A stretch of 64,000 nucleotides of DNA from Pedobacter gandavensis (GCF_014172405.1 NZ_WNXC01000001.1:1054001-1118000), one strand, 5' to 3'. Counted from the stretch's first letter, positions 45,952 through 54,785 are shown. Numbers and translations: made by a program. Notes: generated from the sequence alone by a model not told the origin.

Positions 45952-46392
45952 ATGAATGATAAACTCTCTGCTCATGCAACTGTAACCCGCCATTTTTCGG
46001 TAACTGCTGAAGATGTTTTTGATGCCTGGTTGAACACCTCAATGATTGGAAGATTTATGTTCGGTCCCGATGTCAGGGATGAAAAGATTGTGAGTCTAAC
46101 GTCAGATCCTAAAGTTGGAGGAGCCTTTTCATTTATCGTCCTGAGAAATTCGGAAGAAATTGACCATGTAGGTGAATATCTGGAGATTAACCGCCCCCTT
46201 CGCCTTGCATTCACCTGGGCTGTAGGCAAAGATTCCGCTGATCATTCAGAAATAGAGGTTGATATTGTGCCTAGTGCTACAGGTGCTGAGCTAACGTTAG
46301 TGCAAAAAATGCCCGAAAATTGGGAACATTTCGTTGGAAGCGCAGAAGAGTCCTGGACAAAAATGTTAGATGCATTGGATAAAATCCTTTAA
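45952..46392 (+). CDS. SRPBCC/AHSA1-like protein
   Basis: A 146-residue START-like fold protein (activator of Hsp90 ATPase homologue 1-like). HATVTRHFSVTAEDVFDAWL, DPKVGGAFSFIV and EEIDHVGEYLEINRPLRLAF followed by WAVGKD, with the C-terminal GSAEESWTKMLDALDKIL helix, are typical of this family of small-molecule-binding proteins. Often linked with ArsR regulators; none is here. Its stop overlaps the convergent membrane protein gene by four bases. Confidence 0.86.
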   Translation: MNDKLSAHATVTRHFSVTAEDVFDAWLNTSMIGRFMFGPDVRDEKIVSLTSDPKVGGAFSFIVLRNSEEIDHVGEYLEINRPLRLAFTWAVGKDSADHSEIEVDIVPSATGAELTLVQKMPENWEHFVGSAEESWTKMLDALDKIL

Positions 46393-46607
46393 ATCGACAG
46401 CTTGGCTTTCCTTGCTTTTCTTAAGTTTATCTTTTTTAAGAAAGCCAGGTAATAATAAAAGAACAGCAATGCAGGAATACTTGCAAGCTGTTTTTTTATT
46501 TCAAATCCATCCTTAATAAAATAAAACACCAGCGCTGTGAACAAATTTAAAACCACAAAAAGTAGCAGACACTTCTGCATAGTAGCGATATAACTTATCT
46601 TTTTCAT
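46389..46607 (-). CDS. Small membrane protein of unknown function
   Basis: A 72-residue protein with two hydrophobic segments (about 13-32 and 42-58, LLFFYYYLAFL) and a basic C-terminus (KKINLRKARKAKLSI). No family recognised. It is convergent with and overlaps the SRPBCC gene by four bases; real-gene status rests on its membrane-protein composition and consistent frame. Confidence 0.5.
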   Translation of the reverse strand: MKKISYIATMQKCLLLFVVLNLFTALVFYFIKDGFEIKKQLASIPALLFFYYYLAFLKKINLRKARKAKLSI

Positions 46608-46618
46608 TTATTTCAGGT

Positions 46619-46950
46619 TACAATATTCAGGTCTATCCAACTGTAAATGAATACAATCGATTAAGTAAATATACAAAAATTCTATCTTCAAAAAGTATAG
46701 TCAAGACAATTCAAGAAACAGCTTGAATACCAATTGTCAGAAAACAGACCATATTAGATGGAAACCCGCTTGAAGATGTAAAAAAATCATTGCTGGATAC
46801 ACCATCTACGTCTTTACTTGATGATTTCCGTTGGAGAAAGCAGAGCTCGCCCCAGAAAAAAAAATTGAATCCCGTAAAATCAATCATTATGGCCTCAAAA
46901 ATGCAATAAATGAACTGATGGTAGCTTCAAAACAGTTCTTATTAAATTAA
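46619..46950 (+). pseudogene. Possible degraded coding remnant
   Basis: This 528-base gap before the cold-shock gene holds no intact ORF. One frame reads protein-like from 46619 to a TGA at 46724-46726, then on to about 46828 (ILDGNPLEDVKKSLLDTPST). After an apparent frameshift it continues as EKAELAPEKKIESRKINHYG to a TAA at 46948-46950. The parts look like one helical protein broken by a stop and a frameshift. I cannot name the family. At 46939-46967 and 47003-47027 there is a near-repeat of an AT-rich sequence containing TTTTTTATCAAAAAA. Confidence 0.3.
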
Positions 46951-47086
46951 TTTTTTTATCAAAAAACAGTACTTAAACCATCATTTAAGCAGAAAAACCA
47001 CAATTATTAAATTTTTTATCAAAAAAACTTAGAATTCTTTTAAACAATCCTTATTTTACACTTGTTATTGATTTCCGATGAGCAGC

Positions 47087-47117
47087 TTGTTTTTTGGAAC
47101 AATAACACTTATCTTTA
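47087..47117 (+). promoter_or_regulatory. Promoter of the cold-shock gene
   Basis: TTG at 47087-47089 and TATCTTTA at 47110-47117 (7 of 8 to TAnnTTTG counting the free positions) are 20 bases apart, as in Bacteroidota housekeeping promoters. The start codon is 18 bases downstream, leaving a short AT-rich leader. Confidence 0.5.
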
Positions 47118-47135
47118 ATTATTAAATAAAATACA

Positions 47136-47327
47136 ATGCCAGAAGGAACAGTAAAATTTTTTAACGAGTCAAAAGGATTTGGCTTTATCGTACCAGAAAA
47201 CGGAGATGCAGAAATCTTTGTACATGTAACTGGATTAGCAGGACCTGTAAGGGAAAATGACAAAGTTACTTATGAAGTTGAAAACGGCAAAAAAGGCCTA
47301 AATGCAACAAATGTTAAAGCCATCTAA
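47136..47327 (+). CDS. Cold-shock domain protein (CspA family)
   Basis: A 63-residue single OB-fold nucleic-acid-binding protein. GTVKFFNESKGFGFI carries RNP1 (KGFGFI), and EIFVHVTGL is the RNP2 region with V for the usual F. Chaperones RNA and relieves secondary structure. It has its own promoter and terminator, so it is a monocistronic unit. Confidence 0.96.
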   Translation: MPEGTVKFFNESKGFGFIVPENGDAEIFVHVTGLAGPVRENDKVTYEVENGKKGLNATNVKAI

Positions 47328-47345
47328 TTTATAGATGATTTATCT

Positions 47346-47374
47346 AAAGCATCTCCAAAAGAGATGCTTTTTTT
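47346..47374 (+). terminator. Terminator of the cold-shock gene
   Basis: Perfect 10-bp stem (AAAGCATCTC at 47346-47355, complement at 47361-47370, 5-nt loop) running into seven T residues. Confidence 0.92.
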
Positions 47375-47405
47375 GTTTCTATCCTTTTCTGAAAGGGTTG
47401 AGTAT

Positions 47406-47447
47406 AAAAGAAAAGCGGCAGTATTTCAAAATGAAAACACCTGCCGC
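47406..47447 (-). terminator. Terminator of the fucosidase gene
   Basis: Minus-strand hairpin with GCGGCAG (47415-47421) paired to CTGCCGC (47441-47447) and further inner pairing, followed by TTTTCTTTT. It lies 25 bases after the GH29 stop and back-to-back with the cold-shock terminator. Confidence 0.88.
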
Positions 47448-47472
47448 AAAACACTTATTAAATAGAATTACT

Positions 47473-48810
47473 TTACTTAGAATTCCTCGAGGCCGTTTCT
47501 ATTTTCAACACCCAGGCATATTTGCAGGGCAATGTTTCCGGCAATTTCACCAGGATCTTCCCATTATTATTAGTCCATGTTAATGGCTTATTTACGCCCA
47601 ACATATAAATCTTTGAGCCTGCTTTAGGCTGAACTGAAGCAATAGACAGCTCATTATTATCCTGTTTATTAAAGATTGCATAGGTCGTTTTCCCATCCTT
47701 ACTTTGCGTAAAACGTAGGTTATCCCCCTCTTTATAATTCTCCAGGCTATTTGTGGCATAAATGGCCTGTTTATTCACTTTCAACCAGGCACCCATTTCA
47801 GCCAGGCGTTCTACACTTGGCGCTGGAATTTCACCTTCCGCTGTTGGACCAACATTTAACAGGTAATTCCCACCTTTTGCAGCCACATCTACCAGGTTGT
47901 TGATCAACATTTCTGCTGATTTCCAATTCTGGTCGTTCTTTACAAAACCCCAGTTGTTGTTGATGGTCATGCAACTTTCCCAATAATCCTGAGAATTGGT
48001 CTTTAAAATCTCCTGTTCCGGGGTACCGAAATCACCTGCTGCATTTTCATACTTATTCATGCCCTCCATACCACCACGAGCCTTACTGATTCGGTTATTG
48101 ATCACTAAAGATGGCTTAAGACCGCGTAAATAATTGTACAAGTCTTTTCCCTGAGCTTCTGTCCATTCCGAAATCCATTCTCCATCAAACCACAAAATGT
48201 CTGGATTGTATTTTTTGATCAATTCGGCCAATTGAGGTTTTAAATATTCCTCTCTATATTTAGCAAAATCAGGTTTTTCTGCAGGTTTTTGCTTTGGGTT
48301 GGCATTTGGCTGATGCCAGTCCATAATCGAATGGTACAAACCAAATTTGATTCCTTCCGCCTTACAGGCATCTGCTAACTCCTTGATGATGTCTCTCTTA
48401 AAGGGTGTCGCATCCATAACATCATATTTCGTCACTTTGCTATCCCACATACTGAAACCATCATGATGTTTGGAAGTGAACACGATATACTTCGCTCCTG
48501 CAGCTTTAGCAATACTTACCCATTTTTTAGCATCAAATTTTTGAGGATTAAATTGCGCGGCATATTTTTCATACTCCGCAGTCGGAATCTTATGCGTTTC
48601 CATAATCCATTCTGCGCCGCCATCCTTTCCGTTGTAAGTTCCAGCAGGAATCGCATATAAGCCCCAATGAATAAACATTCCGAAAGTATCGTCATGCCAC
48701 CACTGCATGCGCTGTGTTTTGGCAGATTTCGATTCTTCTAAGTAATTCTTTTGTGCAAAAACCGGACTGGATAACATTAATCCGGCGATCAGCAGATAGC
48801 TCTTTTTCAT
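47473..48810 (-). CDS. Alpha-L-fucosidase, GH29
   Basis: A 445-residue exported glycosidase (signal peptide to residue 20, VFAQ). GMFIHWGLYAIPAG (about 44-57), FTSKHHDGFSMWDSKVTKYD (about 111-130) and the nucleophile Asp209 in DILWFDGEW are diagnostic of GH29. LINNLVDVAAKGGNYLLNVG follows. The acid/base residue is not obvious, as usual in this family. The C-terminal part is a short beta-sandwich. It releases alpha-L-fucose from glycans in the periplasm. It stands alone, not within a SusCD locus. Confidence 0.94.
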   Translation of the reverse strand: MKKSYLLIAGLMLSSPVFAQKNYLEESKSAKTQRMQWWHDDTFGMFIHWGLYAIPAGTYNGKDGGAEWIMETHKIPTAEYEKYAAQFNPQKFDAKKWVSIAKAAGAKYIVFTSKHHDGFSMWDSKVTKYDVMDATPFKRDIIKELADACKAEGIKFGLYHSIMDWHQPNANPKQKPAEKPDFAKYREEYLKPQLAELIKKYNPDILWFDGEWISEWTEAQGKDLYNYLRGLKPSLVINNRISKARGGMEGMNKYENAAGDFGTPEQEILKTNSQDYWESCMTINNNWGFVKNDQNWKSAEMLINNLVDVAAKGGNYLLNVGPTAEGEIPAPSVERLAEMGAWLKVNKQAIYATNSLENYKEGDNLRFTQSKDGKTTYAIFNKQDNNELSIASVQPKAGSKIYMLGVNKPLTWTNNNGKILVKLPETLPCKYAWVLKIETASRNSK

Positions 48811-48815
48811 ACTTG

Positions 48816-48833
48816 TGTGATTTGGTTATCACA
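48816..48833. promoter_or_regulatory. Palindrome just upstream of the fucosidase start
   Basis: TGTGAT and ATCACA separated by six bases, ending 6 bases before the ATG at 48810. A further TGTGATAA half-site lies at 48863-48870. It may be a repressor operator or a leader hairpin near the start codon. The arrangement differs by two bases from a CRP site. Confidence 0.3.
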
Positions 48834-48957
48834 AAGAAAGCAATAATGGGCATTCACAATTCTGTGATAATGCCATATGATTAAACGATTTTAGCTTTCT
48901 GTTACACAAGAGCTTAACTAAAAATAGTTAAAAACAGAAAACCATTAGCCTCCGTAC

Positions 48958-49557
48958 TTAAGCAACTTCCGCCAGCTCTTTAAGCATATTTTCTGCCTCC
49001 AGCACCGACTTCGTATAATTATTCGAGACCCAAACCGCATAATAATAGAAAAAAGGAAAGCTTATCGCATAAACGAGCCAAATATTGCTGACCTTGAAGA
49101 AATCATGCCCAGCAATCAGCTTGCCCATCACAGGGAGTAAACTGACCAAAAGAATGGCTCCAGCATAAAAACTGGCCTTCTGAACCATAAGAAACTGAAC
49201 TTTTCCTTTCGAATACGCCTTCAAAGTCTGCTGGTAATTATTCTCGGAGATGTTGATCCTGCTCATCCTGCAAAGTGCTTTGATAGAAAAAACAGGCAAT
49301 AAAATAAGGATTAAAGCAGAAACAAGGCCACAGACCTGCAAGTACCAGGTGTCTAACTTATAAAAATTGACTGCCATAAATAACAAGCCCAGCAGACAAA
49401 CTAAAGCACCGATCACTTCATAAACCATCAGCTTATTAACTTTACGCCTATAGTTTTGATTTGTCATTTTAAGGATTAAAGAATCCGTGATTTTACTTTG
49501 TTTTTCAATTTTACTGGACATTTCTTCCCAAAGGGATTTCATTTCTTCTAGTTCCAT
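48958..49557 (-). CDS. Membrane protein, partner of an ECF sigma factor
   Basis: I start at 49557 (MELEEMKSLWEEM), which gives 199 residues and lies 10 bases after the sigma gene; the frame extends to 49623 inside that gene. The N-terminal ~45 residues are a soluble helical region (LWEEMSSKIEKQSKITDSL), then four probable membrane helices (two near 55-95, two near 135-175) and a short cytoplasmic tail. This layout and position fit a membrane anti-sigma factor or related regulator. No family name is certain. Confidence 0.75.
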   Translation of the reverse strand: MELEEMKSLWEEMSSKIEKQSKITDSLILKMTNQNYRRKVNKLMVYEVIGALVCLLGLLFMAVNFYKLDTWYLQVCGLVSALILILLPVFSIKALCRMSRINISENNYQQTLKAYSKGKVQFLMVQKASFYAGAILLVSLLPVMGKLIAGHDFFKVSNIWLVYAISFPFFYYYAVWVSNNYTKSVLEAENMLKELAEVA

Positions 49558-49567
49558 AACCGAGGTT

Positions 49568-50050
49568 TTATTTGATTTGAGCAATGATTTTTTGTTTAAT
49601 CCGACTGAGACGCGTAGCAACATTAGTAGTACTGAAGCCCGTTATTGCGGAGATTTCCTGATGCGTTTTGCCTTCCAGATAAAGCAGTACAATTGCTTTA
49701 TCAATGCTATTCAGTTTTCTGATCTGTGCATATAAAAGAGCAAATTGTTCTTCTTTCAGTGTATCACTGGTATCTGGTTGATTCAAGACCTGCTCATCAA
49801 TAGACACCTGACTCCCCTTTCTCTGCTCCTTTTTCAAATGAACAATTGCCGTATTTAATGCGATACGATACATCCAGGTGGTCAATTTTGATTCATTTCT
49901 AAAAGAAGCAAATGATTTCCATAGCTGATAGATGATCTCCTGATACAAATCCTGTTCCTCCGCTTTGCCATCAGTATACACTTTCACCACCTTATAAATA
50001 AGCGCCTGGTTATCTTTAATAATTTCTACAAACTCCTTTTTATTTTCCAT
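49568..50050 (-). CDS. ECF-type RNA polymerase sigma factor
   Basis: A 160-residue sigma-70 family regulator. Region 2 has EEQDLYQEIIYQLWKSFASF and TWMYRIALNTAIVHLKKE; region 4 has LNSIDKAIVLLYLEGKTHQE and ISAITGFSTTNVATRLSRIK. It is transcribed with the membrane protein at 48958-49557 as sigma then putative anti-sigma. Targets are unknown. A strong hairpin at 50114-50145 lies upstream. Confidence 0.92.
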   Translation of the reverse strand: MENKKEFVEIIKDNQALIYKVVKVYTDGKAEEQDLYQEIIYQLWKSFASFRNESKLTTWMYRIALNTAIVHLKKEQRKGSQVSIDEQVLNQPDTSDTLKEEQFALLYAQIRKLNSIDKAIVLLYLEGKTHQEISAITGFSTTNVATRLSRIKQKIIAQIK

Positions 50051-50113
50051 AGAAAAATGAACTACAAGCTATTAGTATAGGAAGCCTGCTAAAAATCACA
50101 AAATCAAAGCTAA

Positions 50114-50145
50114 TTTTTCAAGGTCGGCATAACGACCTTGAAAAA
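50114..50145. other. Perfect 13-bp inverted repeat
   Basis: TTTTTCAAGGTCG (50114-50126) with its exact complement (50133-50145) and a 6-nt loop. The T-rich arm comes first and the A-rich arm last on either strand, the reverse of an intrinsic terminator, so termination is not its obvious role. It sits between the GNAT gene and the ECF sigma gene, in the sigma promoter region, and may be an operator or RNA structure. Confidence 0.6.
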
Positions 50146-50165
50146 TAGCACACAGAAAACAGCTT

Positions 50166-50846
50166 TTAAGAGGTAATGAAGTTCCAGAAGCTGATTTTTC
50201 TTCTGGTTACAAAGCCCAGCTTTTCATAAAGCTTTATTGCGCCAACATTGATTTCGGCGACATGCAGATAAGGAGTTTTACCTTCCAGAAATACCTGATT
50301 GGAAGTATGGGCAACCAATTGCCTGGCGTATCCTTTGCCAGTATGATCTGGATGCGTTATTACCGCACTCACTTCGGTATAATCGTTCATTTTCATACGC
50401 TCTCCCGTAACCGCAACCAGTTCCTTTTCCTTGTAAATCCCGTAGTAATTACCCAATTCGGGTGTATTGTTCTTGAAATAGCCTGGTTGCACCAGATTCA
50501 CAAGTCTGAGTAAATCTGCTTTATGCTCGGCCTTCAAAGGAATAATATCCTCGCTGATCTCCATATTAATCGGAGTATCCAGCACCATTTGAAGGCAAAT
50601 GAGTTCTTTGTTTAAAGTTAATGAAGGATGATAATTGGGTTGTTTACCAACCACATAAAAGCTACTGGCTAAATTTGAATACTCCTCCAGGGGTTTTGCT
50701 GTGGAATCCAGTGTGATAAAACCTCCAAATGGGCAATAGTCTGGGTGATAAAACTTGACATCACCATAGTTGACTGAGAATTTTTCATGGCTTTCGGTTA
50801 GTGAAAACCAAACCGGGTTATCTAATTTGTTTTCGTTTGTGATCAT
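50166..50846 (-). CDS. GNAT-family acetyltransferase
   Basis: Started at 50846 (MITNENKL), giving 226 residues; upstream codons to 50909 look non-native. The C-terminal GNAT domain has YYGIYKEKELVAVTGERM, then VSAVITHPDHTGKGYARQLV (acetyl-CoA binding Q/R-x-x-G-x-G/A form GKGYA) and LHVAEINVGAIKLYEKLGF. The N-terminal 110 residues are family-specific (FR47-like). Function unknown. Confidence 0.85.
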   Translation of the reverse strand: MITNENKLDNPVWFSLTESHEKFSVNYGDVKFYHPDYCPFGGFITLDSTAKPLEEYSNLASSFYVVGKQPNYHPSLTLNKELICLQMVLDTPINMEISEDIIPLKAEHKADLLRLVNLVQPGYFKNNTPELGNYYGIYKEKELVAVTGERMKMNDYTEVSAVITHPDHTGKGYARQLVAHTSNQVFLEGKTPYLHVAEINVGAIKLYEKLGFVTRRKISFWNFITS

Positions 50847-50962
50847 AGGATTTAAACAGATAAATATAGGATTCACAAGGCAACAAATAAAGTAAAATAC
50901 CCTTGACAATCCGCTTTTAACCGGAACATCAAGGGGTGTATGTTATGCCATCAAAGAAATGA

Positions 50963-51457
50963 CTAATCGTACTTCAATCCTGGGTAACCTAACAACCTTC
51001 TCCATAGTGCCAATTGGCCAATGATACTCGCTTCCCGATAAATCGAAAAACTAATCATCTCATAATAAGTCATTTTCATAAAACCCATATCGATTTCACT
51101 GTCCAGCTTTTCATCTTCGATATTTATTAAAGCCTTTCGGGCAATCGGGCTAATCATCTCCCAATCTTTCAAATATTCTTCTTTAGTTGGATATTTCACT
51201 CCTTCCTGGATCCCTTTGTGCTCACTAAACAACTCAAAACCTGTCTGTTTAAGTCCAGGGTTAGTCTCCGCAGTCATCCAAAAACGCTGCCCTACTAAAG
51301 AACCTGTCAGCCAAGCCATATGGTTCGCCTGTGTATTTAAACGGTTGTACATATCTTCTTCTGAAACACCTACAAGCGCCTTCGCAAAAAAACCAGTATG
51401 AAGGTCAAACAACGACAATAACCCTTGCATTCTGACACTAACTGTATTTACTTCCAT
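50963..51457 (-). CDS. DinB/YfiT-like four-helix protein
   Basis: A 164-residue helical protein with FDLHTGFFAKALVGVSEED near residue 17 and NTQANHMAWLTGSLVGQRFW near 42, in the style of DinB-superfamily putative metal-dependent hydrolases or thiol transferases. The His positions (His21, His47) partly fit the three-His metal site; a clear third His is absent near the C-terminus. No neighbour in operon. Assignment is moderate. Confidence 0.65.
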   Translation of the reverse strand: MEVNTVSVRMQGLLSLFDLHTGFFAKALVGVSEEDMYNRLNTQANHMAWLTGSLVGQRFWMTAETNPGLKQTGFELFSEHKGIQEGVKYPTKEEYLKDWEMISPIARKALINIEDEKLDSEIDMGFMKMTYYEMISFSIYREASIIGQLALWRRLLGYPGLKYD

Positions 51458-51582
51458 AACATTATGATTTTATGGTCCAACTAATTATGGTTACCTGCTA
51501 TTAAAGTTAAGTAGATTCTGCTGAAATAAAGGGGAGTAAAACGTCAATAAAAAGGGGCAATTGCGCCAGAATCAGAAACTTA

Positions 51583-53205
51583 ATGAGAAAAAAAATGTTA
51601 TGCCTTCATAAACCAGCGATCATGCTTAAAAATTACCAGCCAAATTTTAAATTTATCATCAATAAGCCGGTCTTTTACAGCTCGATATTTTTGATCGTAT
51701 TTAGCCTTGTACTCTGCCTGCTCTTTCAAGAATCCCTGGATGCCTGGTTTAACAGCACCAAGCTTTTGATCACCGCGAACCTCGGCTGGTTCTTAATCCT
51801 GACCGTCAACTTCATCCTCGGTTTCTGTCTATATTTAGCTTTTGGGAAGTTTGGCAGGATTCGTCTTGGCGGAGAAGATGCAACGCCGGAATTCAGCAAT
51901 ATATCCTGGTTTGCCATGTTATTCAGTGCGGGAATGGGGATAGGAATTATGTTTTTCAGTATTGCTGAACCTGTTTCTCATTTCGCACAGCCCCCTCGCC
52001 CTGCGGGTTCGGCTCCGGAGCTCGCCATTCAGGCGATGGAATTTACCGCCCTACACTGGGGATTACATGCCTGGGCGATTTATGCAGTAGTAGGATTAGC
52101 ACTCGCCTTCTTCTCTTTTAATAAAAAACTTCCGCTCAGCTTCCGTTCGTTATTTTATCCATTTTTGGGGGAACGCATTCATGGCTGGTGGGGGCATTCA
52201 ATAGACATCCTTTCTGTAATCGCCACATTGTTTGGCCTTTCCACTTCCCTCGGACTGGGGGTACAACAAATGAACGCCGGCTTAAACTTCCTATTTGGCT
52301 GGGGAATGTCTACCACACTACAATCCTTTATCATCGTCATTGTAACTTCCATAGCCACCATATCCGTTGTTTCGGGCTTAGATAAAGGTGTTAAATTACT
52401 GAGCCAAGGAAATATGATCATGGCTTTCGCCTTAATGCTGCTCGTGTTTGCATTTGGACCATCCATCTACCTGTTAAAAAGCTTCATTCAGAACACCGGG
52501 TCTTACCTGGCCGATTTCATAGAAATCAGCACCTGGAACGACAGTTACCGGCAATCAGGCTGGCAAAACTCCTGGACCGTATTTTACTGGGCATGGTGGA
52601 TTGCCTGGTCGCCTTTTGTGGGCAGCTTTATTGCGAAAATCTCGAAAGGAAGAACCGTCAAAGAGTTTATCCTTGGCGTATTGATTGCCCCGGCCATCAT
52701 CACCCTATTGTGGATGACTGTTTTTGGCGGCACTGCCCTTCATTTTATTCTGGAAGGAGACCATACCTTGATTGATGCAGTGAATACCGACATCTCCACA
52801 GCGCTGTTTGTCTTCCTGCAAAAAATCCCTTTTACACCCATCTTATCCGGCCTTGCGGTATTACTTGTGGCATTTTTCTTTATCACTTCTTCTGATTCAG
52901 GATCCTTAGTAATCGACAATATTACTTCAGGTAACGCCTCCTATACCCCACCATTACAGCGTGTTTTCTGGGCATTCACACAGGCCATCGTGGCCATCGT
53001 CTTACTTTGGGGTGGCGGATTGGAAGCCTTACAAACTGCCGTGATCATTGCCGGGCTCCCTTTTGCAGTCATCATTTTACTCATGTGCTACAGCCTGAAA
53101 AAAGGACTCCAGGAAGAACTGAACAAGCATAAAAAGAAACTCCGTTCTAAACAGGAGAAAAGCTATAGAGACACCATTTCAGACCTAATGTCTGAGCAAA
53201 AATAA
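51583..53205 (+). CDS. BCCT-family betaine/choline/carnitine transporter
   Basis: A 540-residue, 12-helix secondary transporter. Family segments: [21 protein letters not shown] (about 110-130; the GMGIG helix break is the form found in sodium-coupled members), [35 protein letters not shown], and [17 protein letters not shown] (about 330-346, substrate Trp box). The start could be 51583 or the ATG at 51622. Imports compatible solutes such as glycine betaine. Its C-terminus is a charged tail ([16 protein letters not shown]), a possible osmosensing part. A universal stress protein gene follows after 9 bases. Confidence 0.93.
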   Translation: MRKKMLCLHKPAIMLKNYQPNFKFIINKPVFYSSIFLIVFSLVLCLLFQESLDAWFNSTKLLITANLGWFLILTVNFILGFCLYLAFGKFGRIRLGGEDATPEFSNISWFAMLFSAGMGIGIMFFSIAEPVSHFAQPPRPAGSAPELAIQAMEFTALHWGLHAWAIYAVVGLALAFFSFNKKLPLSFRSLFYPFLGERIHGWWGHSIDILSVIATLFGLSTSLGLGVQQMNAGLNFLFGWGMSTTLQSFIIVIVTSIATISVVSGLDKGVKLLSQGNMIMAFALMLLVFAFGPSIYLLKSFIQNTGSYLADFIEISTWNDSYRQSGWQNSWTVFYWAWWIAWSPFVGSFIAKISKGRTVKEFILGVLIAPAIITLLWMTVFGGTALHFILEGDHTLIDAVNTDISTALFVFLQKIPFTPILSGLAVLLVAFFFITSSDSGSLVIDNITSGNASYTPPLQRVFWAFTQAIVAIVLLWGGGLEALQTAVIIAGLPFAVIILLMCYSLKKGLQEELNKHKKKLRSKQEKSYRDTISDLMSEQK

Positions 53206-53214
53206 CAAGAAGAT

Positions 53215-54096
53215 ATGGCATCAACCCCAAACATAAAAGTACTTGCAGGTCTTGATCTTTCTGAAATGGATCAGCCACTGATCAAATACCTTAAGCTACT
53301 TTCAGAACTATTACCCCTCAACAAGGTGACTTTCTTTCATAACATCAAGCAATCGGAGCTTCCTGAATCATTCAAAAGCCCTGAGCAACTAAATACCATC
53401 GCCAACACGATTAAAAAGAAGCTAGAGGCCACTATTCCTGCACTCCTGGGCGATCAGCTCCCTTATGACATAGAAGTCAGCTTTGAGGATTATACGGAAC
53501 TGTCTTTCAGTAAAATGGCCAAAAAGAAACAAATTAACCTGGCCGTACTGGGCAACAAGCAAAACCTGGAAGGCAATGGTGGATTGGCTCATAAGTTAAT
53601 CCGGATGCTTCCTTTTGAGACCTTACTCGTACCTGAAACCTACAATCCGGCGCCTAAAAAGATCATCGAGGCCATAGATTTCTCCAAATACACGCCTACG
53701 GTGATGCAATGGGGTAAACTCATTAAAAACCACCATCAACAAGCAGACTTGACATTTGAGCCTATAAACATCTCCAAATTGTCCTGGAAGTTCTTCCCTG
53801 GCCTTTCCAATGCCGAGATCAGAAAGAATACTCAGGAAGATATTAAGATGAAATCAGAAAAGTGGGCCAAGCTTTACCCCAACGCCAACCCTTTAAAAGT
53901 CGTTCCTGCGGAAGACAAGAATATTGCTTCTGCATTGATTCAGTATGTAAAAAAGGAAAAGGCCGACCTATTGATCATGGGTGTTCAAGGAGTTACCTCA
54001 GTCACCACACTATTTATGGGCAGTGTAGCAAATGAGGTGCTCTACCTGGAGAGCAATGCCTGTTTACTCTTTGTAAAACACAAAATTGAATCCTAA
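53215..54096 (+). CDS. Tandem universal stress protein, paired with BCCT transporter
   Basis: A 293-residue protein with two Usp folds. The first (about 1-145) starts KVLAGLDLSEMDQ and lacks the ATP loop. The second (about 148-290, KIIEAIDFSKYTP) ends with LLIMGVQGVTSVTTLFMGSV, an intact G-x2-G-x9-G-S nucleotide motif. It is 9 bases after the transporter gene, so almost surely co-transcribed, suggesting a regulatory or sensing role in osmoprotectant uptake (inference). Confidence 0.85.
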   Translation: MASTPNIKVLAGLDLSEMDQPLIKYLKLLSELLPLNKVTFFHNIKQSELPESFKSPEQLNTIANTIKKKLEATIPALLGDQLPYDIEVSFEDYTELSFSKMAKKKQINLAVLGNKQNLEGNGGLAHKLIRMLPFETLLVPETYNPAPKKIIEAIDFSKYTPTVMQWGKLIKNHHQQADLTFEPINISKLSWKFFPGLSNAEIRKNTQEDIKMKSEKWAKLYPNANPLKVVPAEDKNIASALIQYVKKEKADLLIMGVQGVTSVTTLFMGSVANEVLYLESNACLLFVKHKIES

Positions 54097-54154
54097 TCAA
54101 CGCTATATCCCCATAAAAAAAGGTATACAGTTATGATGGACACCTTTCTGTGTC

Positions 54155-54463
54155 TTAGAGTTTTGATTCATAAGCTGGCGACTTGTCCATTGAATACATA
54201 TGATGGAGCGGTAAAACCACCGGGTCATTTTTTGAAAGCCCATTTTTACTAAGAATGGGCATCAGTATCTCCCCAAATTTCTTAAAATGATCTTCAGATT
54301 CCCAAATGTCCACAACCAACCAGCCGCTGACTGTAGGTGCTCCTGCATGATGTATCAAACCGTTTGGTCTGGACTGGCCAGCTGCCTGCAGGTCTTTCCA
54401 AACCTGTTCATACTGCTCTGCCGATACACCTGGCATATCGAATTAAACCATTATCTTTTCCAT
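54155..54463 (-). pseudogene. Small conserved protein broken by an in-frame TAA at codon 7
   Basis: The natural start appears to be the ATG at 54461-54463: MEKIMV, then TAA (54443-54445), then FDMPGVSAEQYEQVWKDLQA in the same frame. A single C-to-T change from CAA would explain the stop. Initiation at the internal ATG (54436) would give a 93-residue protein lacking the first beta strand. The remainder (GLIHHAGAPTVSGWLVVDIW then ESEDHFKKFGEILMPIL) looks like a dimeric alpha/beta-barrel (antibiotic biosynthesis monooxygenase-like) fold. Whether a product is made is uncertain. Confidence 0.7.
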
Positions 54464-54509
54464 ATTCTTAGATTTAAATCAGCTATAACAATTCGCATAA
54501 TTTTTAGTT

Positions 54510-54785
54510 TCAGTTCGCTTCAACCAACAAGAGTTCATTAATCTCTCTAGCCAGGCTTCTGTCTTTTTCAGTGACCACACCTCCGGCATCATGCGTACTG
54601 AGCCAGATCTCTACCTTATTCCATTCATTTGTCCATTTTGGATGATGATTGTGTTGCTCCGCTAGAAAGGCTACCCGAACCATAAAAGCAAATGCTTCCT
54701 GGAAATCTTTAAATATCAATACCTTATACAGTTTTTTATCTACCTCTTCCCATTGTTTCTGAACTACGTTATCCATTGTCATCAA
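54510..54785 (-). CDS. Pterin-4a-carbinolamine dehydratase
   Basis: A 91-residue enzyme that dehydrates 4a-hydroxytetrahydrobiopterin, in recycling of pterin cofactor. The family core is [20 protein letters not shown] (about 47-66; the His-His-Pro triad) followed by [17 protein letters not shown]. The N-terminal [10 protein letters not shown] and [14 protein letters not shown] are also typical. Initiation may be at 54785 or at 54776 (MDNVV). No phenylalanine hydroxylase gene is nearby. Confidence 0.93.
   Translation of the reverse strand: MMTMDNVVQKQWEEVDKKLYKVLIFKDFQEAFAFMVRVAFLAEQHNHHPKWTNEWNKVEIWLSTHDAGGVVTEKDRSLAREINELLLVEAN

Noticed and set aside
46939..47027. Direct repeat as a mobile-element footprint
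   Set aside because: The repeated units are AT-rich homopolymer mixes with imperfect match and no inverted ends or transposase.
48816..48833. CRP binding site
   Set aside because: The spacing between TGTGA and TCACA is eight, not six, and the site is between promoter and start codon; only a generic palindrome can be claimed.
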